DNA of 64,000 bases from Streptomyces sp. SAI-135 (GTDB taxonomy: Bacteria > Actinomycetota > Actinomycetes > Streptomycetales > Streptomycetaceae). The position numbers and the translations under genes were made by a program. Positions 1 to 6,890 of the stretch are shown one piece after another. The stretch lies in assembly GCF_029893805.1 (NCBI RefSeq), contig NZ_JARXYP010000002.1:9114001-9178000 (forward strand), read 5' to 3'. The stretch's first letter is position 1. The number at the start of each line of letters is the position of its first letter. Below the pieces are notes generated by a model. It saw only the letters and a list, made by a program, of their open reading frames with translations. It had not been told where the DNA came from and did not search any database.

Positions 1-262
1 TGCTCACCGGCCGACCGCAGACCCGACGCGGACGGCCGGGAAAGGCGCCCCTCACAGCGAACTGACCCGCTGCTGAGCACCCCCGGCGAGTCGTTTCCGG
101 GTGGTGTTGCCACAGCGGGAGTGCCTCCACCGGAAAACACCGCCGTACGCCGACATCAGCCCCAGAGCAGCCCGACCCACGACTTACGACCGCCGTGTCA
201 GAGCGGAATTCCTGAGCTCGGCTCTATGCCGGCTCCGCAGGCAGGAGGAGGTTGCGATCCGT
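1..262. other. upstream region without a clear gene
   Basis: No supported gene in this stretch. The sigma-factor reading frame is open back to 101, but its first 54 codons lack a family match, and a strong ribosome-binding site with ATG lies at 243-265, so this part is taken as leader DNA. A TGTCAGA at about 195 resembles an ECF41 -35 box but has no CGTC at the right distance. Confidence 0.5.
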
Positions 263-1153
263 ATGGGTGACGGATACGAGCCCGGACGGTCTGGGCAGGA
301 GGACCTGCTCGGAGCCGAATGGGAGAGGCACCGGCCCGCGGTCTTCGGTGTGGCCTACCGGCTGCTGGGGAGTGTGGCCGATGCCGAGGATGTGACCCAG
401 GACGTGTGGCTGCGCGCGGCCGGTGCGGATCTGCAGGTCGTCGGTGATCTGCGGGCCTGGCTGGTGACAGTGGCGGCGCGTCGGTCGTACGACATCCTCA
501 AGAGTGCCCGTTTCCGCCGGGAGACTTATGTCGGGCCGTGGCTGCCGGAGCCGCTGCTGACGGGCCCGGACGCGTCGCAGCCGGTACTCGTCGACGAGTC
601 GGTCAGTTCGGCGATGCTCCTGGTCATGGAAGAGCTGAGCCCGCCGGAGCGGGTGTCCTTCGTCTTGCACGATGTCTTCGGTCTTGAGTTCGGCCGGATC
701 GCCGAAGTGCTTGATGTCTCCGTGCCGGGAGCACGGCAGCTCGCCTCGCGGGCACGACGGAAGGTGGTCAAGGCCAAGCAGACCGCGCCTCAAGCGTCGA
801 AGGCAGAGCGGGAACGGGTCCTTACGGTCTTCCGCGCCGCCTACGAGGCCGGGGACCTGGCCGGCCTGGTCAGGCTCCTGCACCCGGACGCGGTCTACGT
901 CACCGACGGCGGCGGCAAGGTCCTGGCGGCACGCAAGCTCATTCACGGCGGCGGGCGCGTCGCCGAGGTCATGGTGCGTACGGGGCGCCAGTGGCGCCCG
1001 GACCGCATCGACTTCGCGGAGGTCGGAGGCGAGCTGGCCCTCGTCTTCCACCGGCAAGGCCGCATCTACTCCGTCGACACGGTGCAGATCACAGACGGTC
1101 TGATCACCGCGTACCGCAGGGTCATTAACCCCGACAAACTCGCGCGCGTCTGA
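263..1153 (+). CDS. sigJ: ECF41-type (SigJ-like) RNA polymerase sigma factor with SnoaL-like tail
   Basis: Extracytoplasmic-function sigma factor, 296 aa. The ATG at 263 is preceded by AGGAGG at 244-249; the open frame reaches further upstream but without family similarity. Region 2 (FGVAYRLLGSVADAEDVTQD) is followed by region 4 with its helix-turn-helix (FGLEFGRIAEVLDVSVPGAR). A C-terminal SnoaL/NTF2-like extension replaces an anti-sigma factor. Both ECF41 signatures are present: DGGGK in the extension and NPDKL three residues before the C-terminus. In ECF41 proteins this extension is known to tune activity in cis. The genes that follow (oxidoreductase, cupin, carboxymuconolactone decarboxylase) are typical ECF41 partners, and a matching promoter lies at 1156-1182, so this factor very probably drives that operon. 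Confidence 0.93.
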   Translation: MGDGYEPGRSGQEDLLGAEWERHRPAVFGVAYRLLGSVADAEDVTQDVWLRAAGADLQVVGDLRAWLVTVAARRSYDILKSARFRRETYVGPWLPEPLLTGPDASQPVLVDESVSSAMLLVMEELSPPERVSFVLHDVFGLEFGRIAEVLDVSVPGARQLASRARRKVVKAKQTAPQASKAERERVLTVFRAAYEAGDLAGLVRLLHPDAVYVTDGGGKVLAARKLIHGGGRVAEVMVRTGRQWRPDRIDFAEVGGELALVFHRQGRIYSVDTVQITDGLITAYRRVINPDKLARV

Positions 1154-1155
1154 GC

Positions 1156-1182
1156 TGTCACACGCGCAGGGGCTATCTCGTC
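1156..1182 (+). promoter_or_regulatory. ECF41-type promoter
   Basis: TGTCACA at 1156-1162 and CGTC at 1179-1182 are separated by 16 nt. This is the consensus known for ECF41 sigma factors (TGTCACA, 16-19 nt, CGTC). It starts two bases after the sigma-factor stop codon and reads into the oxidoreductase-cupin-AhpD operon, so it is the expected target of the sigma factor at 263-1153. Confidence 0.85.
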
Positions 1183-1241
1183 TCCCTGCTGAGAACGCAT
1201 AACGGGCGACGAAGCAATACGCGCGAGCAGGGAGATCGATC

Positions 1242-1325
1242 ATGCGGAACGGCATACATCCACCTGCTGCCGCCATGACCCTGCGCGCGAGTGCGCTGTG
1301 CGCTCGCCATCGCCTCTCCCAGTAA
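1242..1325 (+). CDS. possible short leader ORF (27 codons)
   Basis: An ATG at 1242 with a GCAGGGAGA ribosome-binding site about 8 nt upstream opens a 27-codon frame (MRNGIHPPAAAM...) ending in TAA at 1323-1325, just before the oxidoreductase start at 1334. It lies about 60 nt downstream of the ECF41 promoter. It could be a translated leader or chance; no family was recognised. Confidence 0.25.
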   Translation: MRNGIHPPAAAMTLRASALCARHRLSQ

Positions 1326-1333
1326 GGATCAGC

Positions 1334-2254
1334 ATGCAAGCCATCACTGTGCGAGACCGTGACGCCGGTGTCGCCGGTATGTCCCTGACGGACATGCCCT
1401 ACCCCCATGCGGCCGAGAATGACGTCATCGTGCGCGTGCACGCCGCCGGCTTCACCCGCGGCGAACTGGACTGGCCCGCCACGTGGACCGATCGCGCCGG
1501 CCGCGACCGGACGCCCAGTGTGCCCGGACACGAGCTGTCCGGTGTCGTCGCGGAGCTGGGGTACGGCACCACCGGCCTGAGCGTCGGACAGAGAGTGTTC
1601 GGCCTGGCTGACTGGACCCGCAACGGCAGCCTCGCCGAGTACGTCGCGGTGGAGGCCCGCAACCTCGCCCCGCTGCCGGCGGACATCGACCACACCGTGG
1701 CCGCCGCGCTGCCCATCTCCGGACTGACCGCCTGGCAGGGCCTGTTCGACCACGGCCACCTCACCACGGGCCAGACCGTCCTCATCCAGGGTGCTGCGGG
1801 CGGCGTCGGCTCGATCGCCGTGCAGCTCGCCCGCGAGGCCGGCGCCCGCGTCATTGGCACCGGCCGGGCCTCCGACCGGGACAGGGCACTCGCCCTCGGG
1901 GTAGACACCTTCATCGACCTGCAGGCCGAGAAGCTGGAGCACGCCGGCGAGGTCGACGTCGTGTTCGACGTGATCGGCGGTGACATCCTCGACCGCTCGG
2001 CTCCCCTGGTCCGAGCCGGCGGCACGCTGGTCAGCATCGTCATGCCGCCCAAGGTCCAGCCCAAGGACGGGCGGGCGGTCTTCTTCGTCGTCGAACCCGA
2101 CCGCGCACGGCTCGCCGAGCTCGCCACGCGGCTGAGGGACGGCCGGCTCCAGCCGCTCGTCGGTGCTGTGCGGCCGCTCGCCGAGGCACCCACCGCGTTC
2201 GCCCCCGGTACGCGTACCCCCGGCAAGACGATCATCCGCATCACGCAAGACTGA
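1334..2254 (+). CDS. NADP-dependent quinone-oxidoreductase-like protein (MDR family)
   Basis: Medium-chain dehydrogenase/reductase of the zinc-free quinone oxidoreductase type, 306 aa. An N-terminal GroES-like domain is followed by a Rossmann domain with the NADPH motif GAAGGVGSIAVQLAR. Catalytic-zinc cysteines are lacking. The ATG at 1334 was chosen because AAGGA precedes it; the frame also opens at 1298, without a ribosome-binding site. It is the first large gene of the operon behind the ECF41 promoter, and ECF41 clusters commonly carry an oxidoreductase. Substrate unknown; a role in handling reactive carbonyls or quinones under oxidative stress is inferred. Confidence 0.88.
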   Translation: MQAITVRDRDAGVAGMSLTDMPYPHAAENDVIVRVHAAGFTRGELDWPATWTDRAGRDRTPSVPGHELSGVVAELGYGTTGLSVGQRVFGLADWTRNGSLAEYVAVEARNLAPLPADIDHTVAAALPISGLTAWQGLFDHGHLTTGQTVLIQGAAGGVGSIAVQLAREAGARVIGTGRASDRDRALALGVDTFIDLQAEKLEHAGEVDVVFDVIGGDILDRSAPLVRAGGTLVSIVMPPKVQPKDGRAVFFVVEPDRARLAELATRLRDGRLQPLVGAVRPLAEAPTAFAPGTRTPGKTIIRITQD

Positions 2255-2269
2255 ATCGAGAAACCCATT

Positions 2270-2734
2270 GTGACAGCAATGCGAACCGCCGCCGGCCTGC
2301 TGGCTGCGGCCACCCTGACAGGGGCCACGGCCTGCTCGGCCTCCGACCAGCCCGCCCACGCCGGCGCGCCGGCGACGGTCGCCGCATCGAGGCGCTCCGT
2401 CGAAACCTTCACACCCCTGCTGCAACAGGCGCTTGCGGATGTGAAGGGCAAGACCTTCACCTCAGCGATCGTCGCCTTCCCGCCCGGCGCAAGCGCGCTG
2501 CCGCACCGGCACGGCCAGGCGTTCGTCTACGCCTACGTCCTCGAAGGCACCGTACGCAGCAAGCTCGACGACAAGCCCGTGACCACCTACCACCAGGGCG
2601 AGAACTGGGTCGAGCAGCCGGGCGCCCACCATGTCCTCACCGAGAACGCCAGCCGGACCAAGCCGGCAAAGATCCTGGTCGTCTTCGTCTCCGACACCGG
2701 GGCCAAGCTCAAGGTTGAAGACCCGAAGTCGTAA
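2270..2734 (+). CDS. secreted cupin-domain protein
   Basis: A 154-aa protein with an N-terminal signal peptide (MRTAAGLLAAATLTGATAC...) whose Cys may be lipidated, although the lipobox is not canonical. A single cupin barrel follows (motif 1 around PHRHGQAFVYAYVLEG, motif 2 around ENWVEQPGAHHVL). Histidines placed to bind a metal are visible in both motifs. It lies 15 nt after the oxidoreductase and is probably cotranscribed. The GTG at 2270 is used; ATG at 2279 is the alternative, with little ribosome-binding support for either. Function beyond a metal-binding cupin at the cell surface is unknown. Confidence 0.82.
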   Translation: MTAMRTAAGLLAAATLTGATACSASDQPAHAGAPATVAASRRSVETFTPLLQQALADVKGKTFTSAIVAFPPGASALPHRHGQAFVYAYVLEGTVRSKLDDKPVTTYHQGENWVEQPGAHHVLTENASRTKPAKILVVFVSDTGAKLKVEDPKS

Positions 2735-2860
2735 CCCCCGGGGCATGCAGCGGGGCGGGAACACCCTTCACCAACTCCGCCCTCGCCGGAGCACGCCCCA
2801 TCACCACCAAGACGCGCCCGACAAGCGCGGCGCGCACCGCACGAAGGAAGCAAAGGAACC

Positions 2861-3319
2861 ATGACCGACCCCCAGCGCGTCAACATCGGCGAGCAGCACC
2901 CGGCCCCCTACAAGACCCTCATCGCCCTGTCGGCGGAGGTGGAGAAGGCCACCTCCGCAGCGGGCCTCGACCCCCTTCTGGTCGAACTGCTGAGGATCCG
3001 CACCTCCCAGATCAACGGCTGCGCGTTCTGCCTGCGCATGCACACACACGACGCCCTCAAGAAGGGCGAGAACCCCGACCGGATCGCGGTGCTGCCCGCA
3101 TGGGCAGAGACCGGCTACTTCTCCGACACCGACCGCGCCGCCCTGCGCCTCACCGAGGCGATCACACGCGTACCGGACGGACACGTCAGTGACGAGGACT
3201 TCAACGCCGCCGCGGACATACTCACCGCAGACCAGATCTCGGCAGTCGCCTGGCTGGCAACCGTGATGAACGCCTTCAACCGCGTCGCCATCACCAGCCG
3301 CTACCCGGTGGGCATCTGA
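2861..3319 (+). CDS. carboxymuconolactone decarboxylase / AhpD-like protein
   Basis: A 152-aa AhpD-like protein with the redox motif C54-A-F-C57 followed by H61, the catalytic arrangement of AhpD alkylhydroperoxidases. The segment LLRIRTSQINGCAFCLRMHT is typical. AAAGGA precedes the ATG. It closes the sigma factor-oxidoreductase-cupin-CMD group; CMD proteins are the hallmark partner of ECF41 sigma factors. A role in reducing peroxides or in small-molecule decarboxylation is inferred, with cytoplasmic location. A strong terminator follows at 3388-3419. Confidence 0.92.
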   Translation: MTDPQRVNIGEQHPAPYKTLIALSAEVEKATSAAGLDPLLVELLRIRTSQINGCAFCLRMHTHDALKKGENPDRIAVLPAWAETGYFSDTDRAALRLTEAITRVPDGHVSDEDFNAAADILTADQISAVAWLATVMNAFNRVAITSRYPVGI

Positions 3320-3387
3320 CCTCGACGCAACTACCGGCGGTCACGGTGGCTGGCGAACCTGACCGCCGTGCAATTGCTGGTGGAATC

Positions 3388-3419
3388 AGCCGGGGCGGCT
3401 AGTGCCAGCCGCCCCGGCT
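3388..3419 (+). terminator. intrinsic-type terminator of the ECF41 operon
   Basis: Perfect 13-bp stem AGCCGGGGCGGCT / AGCCGCCCCGGCT with a 6-nt loop (agtgcc), 68 nt after the AhpD-like gene. There is no T tract, as is usual in Streptomyces. Confidence 0.8.
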
Positions 3420-3940
3420 CACACAGGCACAAAAGCGTCCAACGACATACGTGACTGCAGGGTGAACAGCCAGGGATGCGGCTCGCCCCCGCTGGTCCGG
3501 GCGGAAGGTGCCGTACGGGTTGGTTGACATCGGCCCCCACCAGGGCGGTCAGACCGCGCCGGTCCTCGTCCGCCAACTTCTTCGCTCTGTCTCGGCCGGA
3601 ACTTGCTGGAACAGCAGCGGTTCGACGCGCACGTAGCCAGCCGGACGCACCTCTCTCGCCGAGAGTGACTCCATTGTGTCTGCTGGACGACGCCCACCAT
3701 CTGCTGAAAGTCTTGATCGTAGTGTGGGACCGGCCGAGCACTCACTGTGCGGCCGGGCCTGTGGCGTCTGTGCCGGGATCGCTCGGGACGGGGCGGCTGA
3801 CCGTGCAGGGTGAGGACCGCCCCTGCGAAACGGTCACACCCGCTCCCCGAGGCACTGGCCGCTCCGGCCGAGCGCGACCACCGGAACGTGCTCACCGCGG
3901 CGGCGCCCCGGTTGTCCTGATCGGTCAAGTGAGACCACTG
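3420..3940. other. degraded intergenic DNA
   Basis: Several frames are open on both strands because of the GC content, but no frame shows a consistent family match, signal or ribosome-binding site. Probably old gene debris. Confidence 0.4.
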
Positions 3941-3941
3941 A

Positions 3942-4160
3942 ATCGCTGCGAGCCCTGCCGACGACCTCTGCACCGCCATCCACGGTGATCTGGTCCCGCC
4001 CAACATCCGGGTCGTCGACGCCGCAGTCCCGGCAGCGACCTTGGACTCCGGCTCCTTCTCAACAGCCGGTGACCCTGGGCTCGAGGCGGCAGTGGCGGCG
4101 GCAATCTGCGACATGCACGAACCCGACACGGAGCACCACACGGCCGAGCTGACCAACCTC
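3942..4160 (+). pseudogene. aminoglycoside-phosphotransferase-like gene remnant
   Basis: One frame encodes IHGDLVPPNIRVVD followed by GDPGLEAAVAAAICD. This resembles the catalytic HGDLxxxN loop and the following GDPxxDLA region of APH/choline-kinase-fold phosphotransferases. A stop lies directly upstream (3939-3941), no N-terminal lobe is visible, and the catalytic DW/DF segment is replaced, so only a C-lobe scrap remains. Confidence 0.4.
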
Positions 4161-4427
4161 CCTCACCGCGACCGGCCTTCAGATGGTCGCCGACCACGAG
4201 CCGGAGAGGTTAGCGACCTGTGGCATCCCGGGTCGAGGGATGTCGCCCGGACCGGTCCGCACGCCAGGCTGGACGGACGACGGCCGGCAGACGGCGTGGT
4301 CGCCGCGTTCCGCGTCACACGGGAGCGAGCAAGTGCTCACCGACGGATGGCCAAGGCCGACGAGATCGCGGCAGCCGTCGCGTCTCCGCTGGGGCCTGAT
4401 GTCCGGTGGATCACCGGAAAAGCGTAT

Positions 4428-5192
4428 TCAGATCAGTTCGAGGCCTCCGTCGATCGTGAGAACCTGGCCCGTCAGCCACGTTGCGGTGGGATCTGCGAAG
4501 CGGACAATCCAGGACGCGACTTCCTCCGGCTCTCCCCTCCTTCCCAGAGGGATCCGGGATGCCTGCTCCTTCTTGACCTTCATCACCTCCTCCTCCGTGA
4601 GCCCGCTGACGGACAGAGCCTCGCTCTCAGTCGGCCCGGGAGCAATGGCATTCACTCTGATCCCGTCCTGGGCCAGCTCGACGGCCCAGGTCCGCGTCAG
4701 CTGTTCCAGGGCGGCCTTGGTCGCCCCGTAGTGGGCACCGCCTGGGTGGGGGCGATGGCCGTAGGTGCTGGAGATGTTGATGATCGAACCCTTGCTGCGG
4801 CGCAGGTGGGGCAACGCTGCCTGGGCGAGCATGGTAGGTGCGATCACGTTGAGGTCGAACAGGTCGGTGATGCGCGAACGTGTCACCTCGTCCAACGAGA
4901 CACGTGCGGTGGCGCCGGCGTTGTTCACCACCACGTCAAGCTGGTTCCACCGGTCGATCGCCGTACCGATGATCAGCTCAGGGGCATGCTCCACGCGCAG
5001 GTCCGTGGCGAGAGTCGCGATGCAGGGGTGCATGGCGGCAGTCTCCTCCAGGGCCACCTGGCGTCGCCCGACACCAAGGACGTGCGCCCCCGCTTCGGCC
5101 ATCGCGACCGCCGTTGCCCGGCCGATCCCCGTACCGGCTCCGGTGACGATGACGACGCGGTTATGAAGGGGTCGGGCGGGCTGGTGTTCCAT
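4428..5192 (-). CDS. SDR-family oxidoreductase
   Basis: Classical short-chain dehydrogenase/reductase, 254 aa. The cofactor motif is TGAGTGIG (17-24), the NNAG motif is present, and the catalytic Ser and YxxxK lie in the ISSTYGH and HYGATKAAL segments. The C-terminal PGPTES and final GQVLTIDGG are typical. The start is set at 5192; the frame also opens at 5279, but that would run through the operator. It is divergent from the ArsR gene and separated by the palindrome at 5281-5307, so it is probably repressed by ArsR. Substrate unknown. Confidence 0.9.
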   Translation of the reverse strand: MEHQPARPLHNRVVIVTGAGTGIGRATAVAMAEAGAHVLGVGRRQVALEETAAMHPCIATLATDLRVEHAPELIIGTAIDRWNQLDVVVNNAGATARVSLDEVTRSRITDLFDLNVIAPTMLAQAALPHLRRSKGSIINISSTYGHRPHPGGAHYGATKAALEQLTRTWAVELAQDGIRVNAIAPGPTESEALSVSGLTEEEVMKVKKEQASRIPLGRRGEPEEVASWIVRFADPTATWLTGQVLTIDGGLELI

Positions 5193-5280
5193 GAGGCGTC
5201 TTCCTCTTGCTGTACGGCTGGCGTCAGGACACGGCCGCCCGGCAAACATCAGCACAGTCGGCTGTCTACGAGAAAACACT

Positions 5281-5307
5281 ACATCGAAAATCGTCGATTA
5301 TCGATGT
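5281..5307. promoter_or_regulatory. 27-bp near-perfect palindrome, probable ArsR operator
   Basis: Left arm ACATCGA, core AATCG-T-CGATT, right arm TCGATGT. Only the flank bases at positions 8 and 20 and the central base break symmetry. It sits between the divergent SDR and ArsR genes and ends one base before the ArsR ATG, so binding would block both promoters. Confidence 0.75.
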
Positions 5308-5691
5308 ATGCTTTCTGCTGTGCCCAAGGAAGTAAGCCACCCCGACCTCGAAGAGGTCACCCTCGCCGCAGTGCTCTCGGCTCTGGGTGATCCTGTCCGC
5401 CTGCACGTCATGGGCGTCCTGGCGGACGGCAACGAGCATGTGCGCACGGACTTCACCGTTCGAATCGCCCAGTCCACTTTCAGTCACCACATGAAGACAC
5501 TTCGTGAGGCTGGACTCACTTGGCAACGGATGGAGGGCACGCGCTGCTACGTGACTCTGAGAAAGGAGGCTCTGCGGCGGTTTCCCGCTGTACTGGAAAG
5601 CGTCCTCGCTGCGGAACGAGCCGACCGCAACAGGACGTCCCCGCACCCCGCCAGCTCTGGATCCAGTTCGAATAGTTCCTTCACGCGCTGA
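5308..5691 (+). CDS. ArsR-family transcriptional regulator
   Basis: A 127-aa winged helix-turn-helix regulator. LAAVLSALGDPVRLHVMGVL is the ArsR helix 1-2 signature, and STFSHHMKTLREAGLTWQRM is the recognition helix; the wing follows (GTRCYVTL). No metal-binding CxC pair is visible, so it probably senses an organic signal or redox state. The ATG at 5308 abuts the palindrome, implying a leaderless mRNA; GTG at 5320 is the alternative. Probably autoregulatory and a repressor of the divergent SDR. Confidence 0.9.
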   Translation: MLSAVPKEVSHPDLEEVTLAAVLSALGDPVRLHVMGVLADGNEHVRTDFTVRIAQSTFSHHMKTLREAGLTWQRMEGTRCYVTLRKEALRRFPAVLESVLAAERADRNRTSPHPASSGSSSNSSFTR

Positions 5692-6700
5692 CGTCCCCTC
5701 CCAGTGCGTCGCCGGCCTGCCACAGGCCCGGCGGGTCCTCGAGAGCAATGCCCTGCGCGGCGGCGCCGTCATCCCCCTGCCCATCCGCACCATGCCCGCA
5801 CCTCCCTGACCCGGCACAGCAGCGGATGCGCCTGGCATGCGGATCGGGGCGGACCTGCGTAAATGTGGCAGAGTACCGCTGCACCCTCCGATGAGGCCGA
5901 TGCTGGCTGCTCTTCGGGCTCCTCTGTGGGGACACTCGGTTTTTTGATCACGAGGGGCAGCAGTACCTCGAAGCCCTTGAACGGCACGTCCTGCCAGGTG
6001 AGTTCGTTGTTGTTCATGCCCTGAACGTCGACCCCGGGGGCACAGTTCAGCCCGCCCCGCGAAAACATGACGGAGCGTTACATCCTGTGCTCCGCGACAG
6101 TGGCGTACCCCGGCCAACGGTCCGGATTCGAACGGACTCTTCACGGACCGTGACCGCTCCCCGTGATCGCTGCCAGAACCCACTTCACCTCGCCACTACC
6201 CGCAAGCACCTCGGAACGCCCCCTCGGGGGCGGCCAGTTGGAGCCGCCTCGGGTGGGACCGCGGGCGTGCCGGGAGAGCGGCGGCGTGCCGTCCCGTCTC
6301 GCCGCCTGCCCAGGCGATGGGCCGAGTTCTGCGTGCGGTGGTGTTGCGGTTGCGCATCCAGCGCCGCCCCTTGCCGGGGTGGTGTCAGGGGTGACGACCG
6401 GCTCCTGCTGCCACGGTTCTCCCCAACAGGTATGCCGTGTCTGATGAATCCGAAGGCGTACCTGTCAGAAACATTGACCTCACCTCGCCTCAAATCTATC
6501 TTCTGCTCGAACACCCGCACGCGGTTCGTGATTTCGAACAATGTAGTGGTGCGCTATCGGCGATGGTCAAGCGGACTGACCGGCCCGGAGGAAGAGTTGA
6601 AGAGAGCCGCAAGACCACTGTTCGTCCTGCGGGGTGTCCCCGCCCTTCAGGGCACGGCCTCCGCCGCGCCTCCCCGCCCGCGGGGCAGTCCACGCGGTGC
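5692..6700. other. gene-poor region before the GH127 gene
   Basis: About 1 kb without a confident gene. The only frame with plausible codon use is the 82-codon ORF at 5769-6017 on the minus strand, listed separately. The stretch 6440-6560 is unusually AT-rich for this genome, with TTCG-rich direct elements (TTCGTGATTTCGAA), and may hold regulatory sites. Confidence 0.4.
5769..6017 (-). CDS. small Cys-containing ORF, unknown
   Basis: An 82-aa frame starting MNNNELTWQDVPFKGFEVLL, an acidic middle (PTEEPEEQPASASSEG) and a Cys-containing tail with five Cys and many Trp/Arg. The first half has normal Streptomyces third-position GC; the tail is less convincing. No strong ribosome-binding site and no maturation enzyme nearby. 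It could be a precursor peptide, a truncated gene or chance. Confidence 0.25.
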   Translation of the reverse strand: MNNNELTWQDVPFKGFEVLLPLVIKKPSVPTEEPEEQPASASSEGAAVLCHIYAGPPRSACQAHPLLCRVREVRAWCGWAGG

Positions 6701-6703
6701 ACC

Positions 6704-6815
6704 ATGACCGCGTTCACCAACAGCAGTGAGTCGAACCTGTACGTGTACGACGTGCCCGACGCCACCGGACTCACCCAGTGGAAGGGCCTTGCCTGCACCC
6801 CGCCAGAACACCCAC
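6704..6815 (+). pseudogene. fragment resembling a secreted glycosidase (GH43-like)
   Basis: The frame from 6704 reads MTAFTNSSESNLYVYD then PDATGLTQWKGL, reminiscent of the beta-propeller repeats of GH43-type arabinanases/xylosidases. It is only about 35 codons before similarity ends, so it looks like a leftover of a glycosidase gene next to the intact arabinofuranosidase. The family assignment is from memory of the motif only. Confidence 0.3.
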
Positions 6816-6890
6816 ACGTTCCGCGCCGACAGCTCCTTCAGCGCGGTCACCCCTTGGGCCTGGCCACTTCTTCTCACCGAAAGGTTCGAG

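Noticed and set aside
224..2425. 733-codon open frame on the minus strand
   Set aside because: Antisense shadow of the sigma-factor and oxidoreductase genes caused by high GC; no domain or start signal.
3331..3741. Minus-strand ORF after the AhpD-like gene
   Set aside because: It starts inside gene-free DNA, overlaps the terminator zone and shows no conserved motif.
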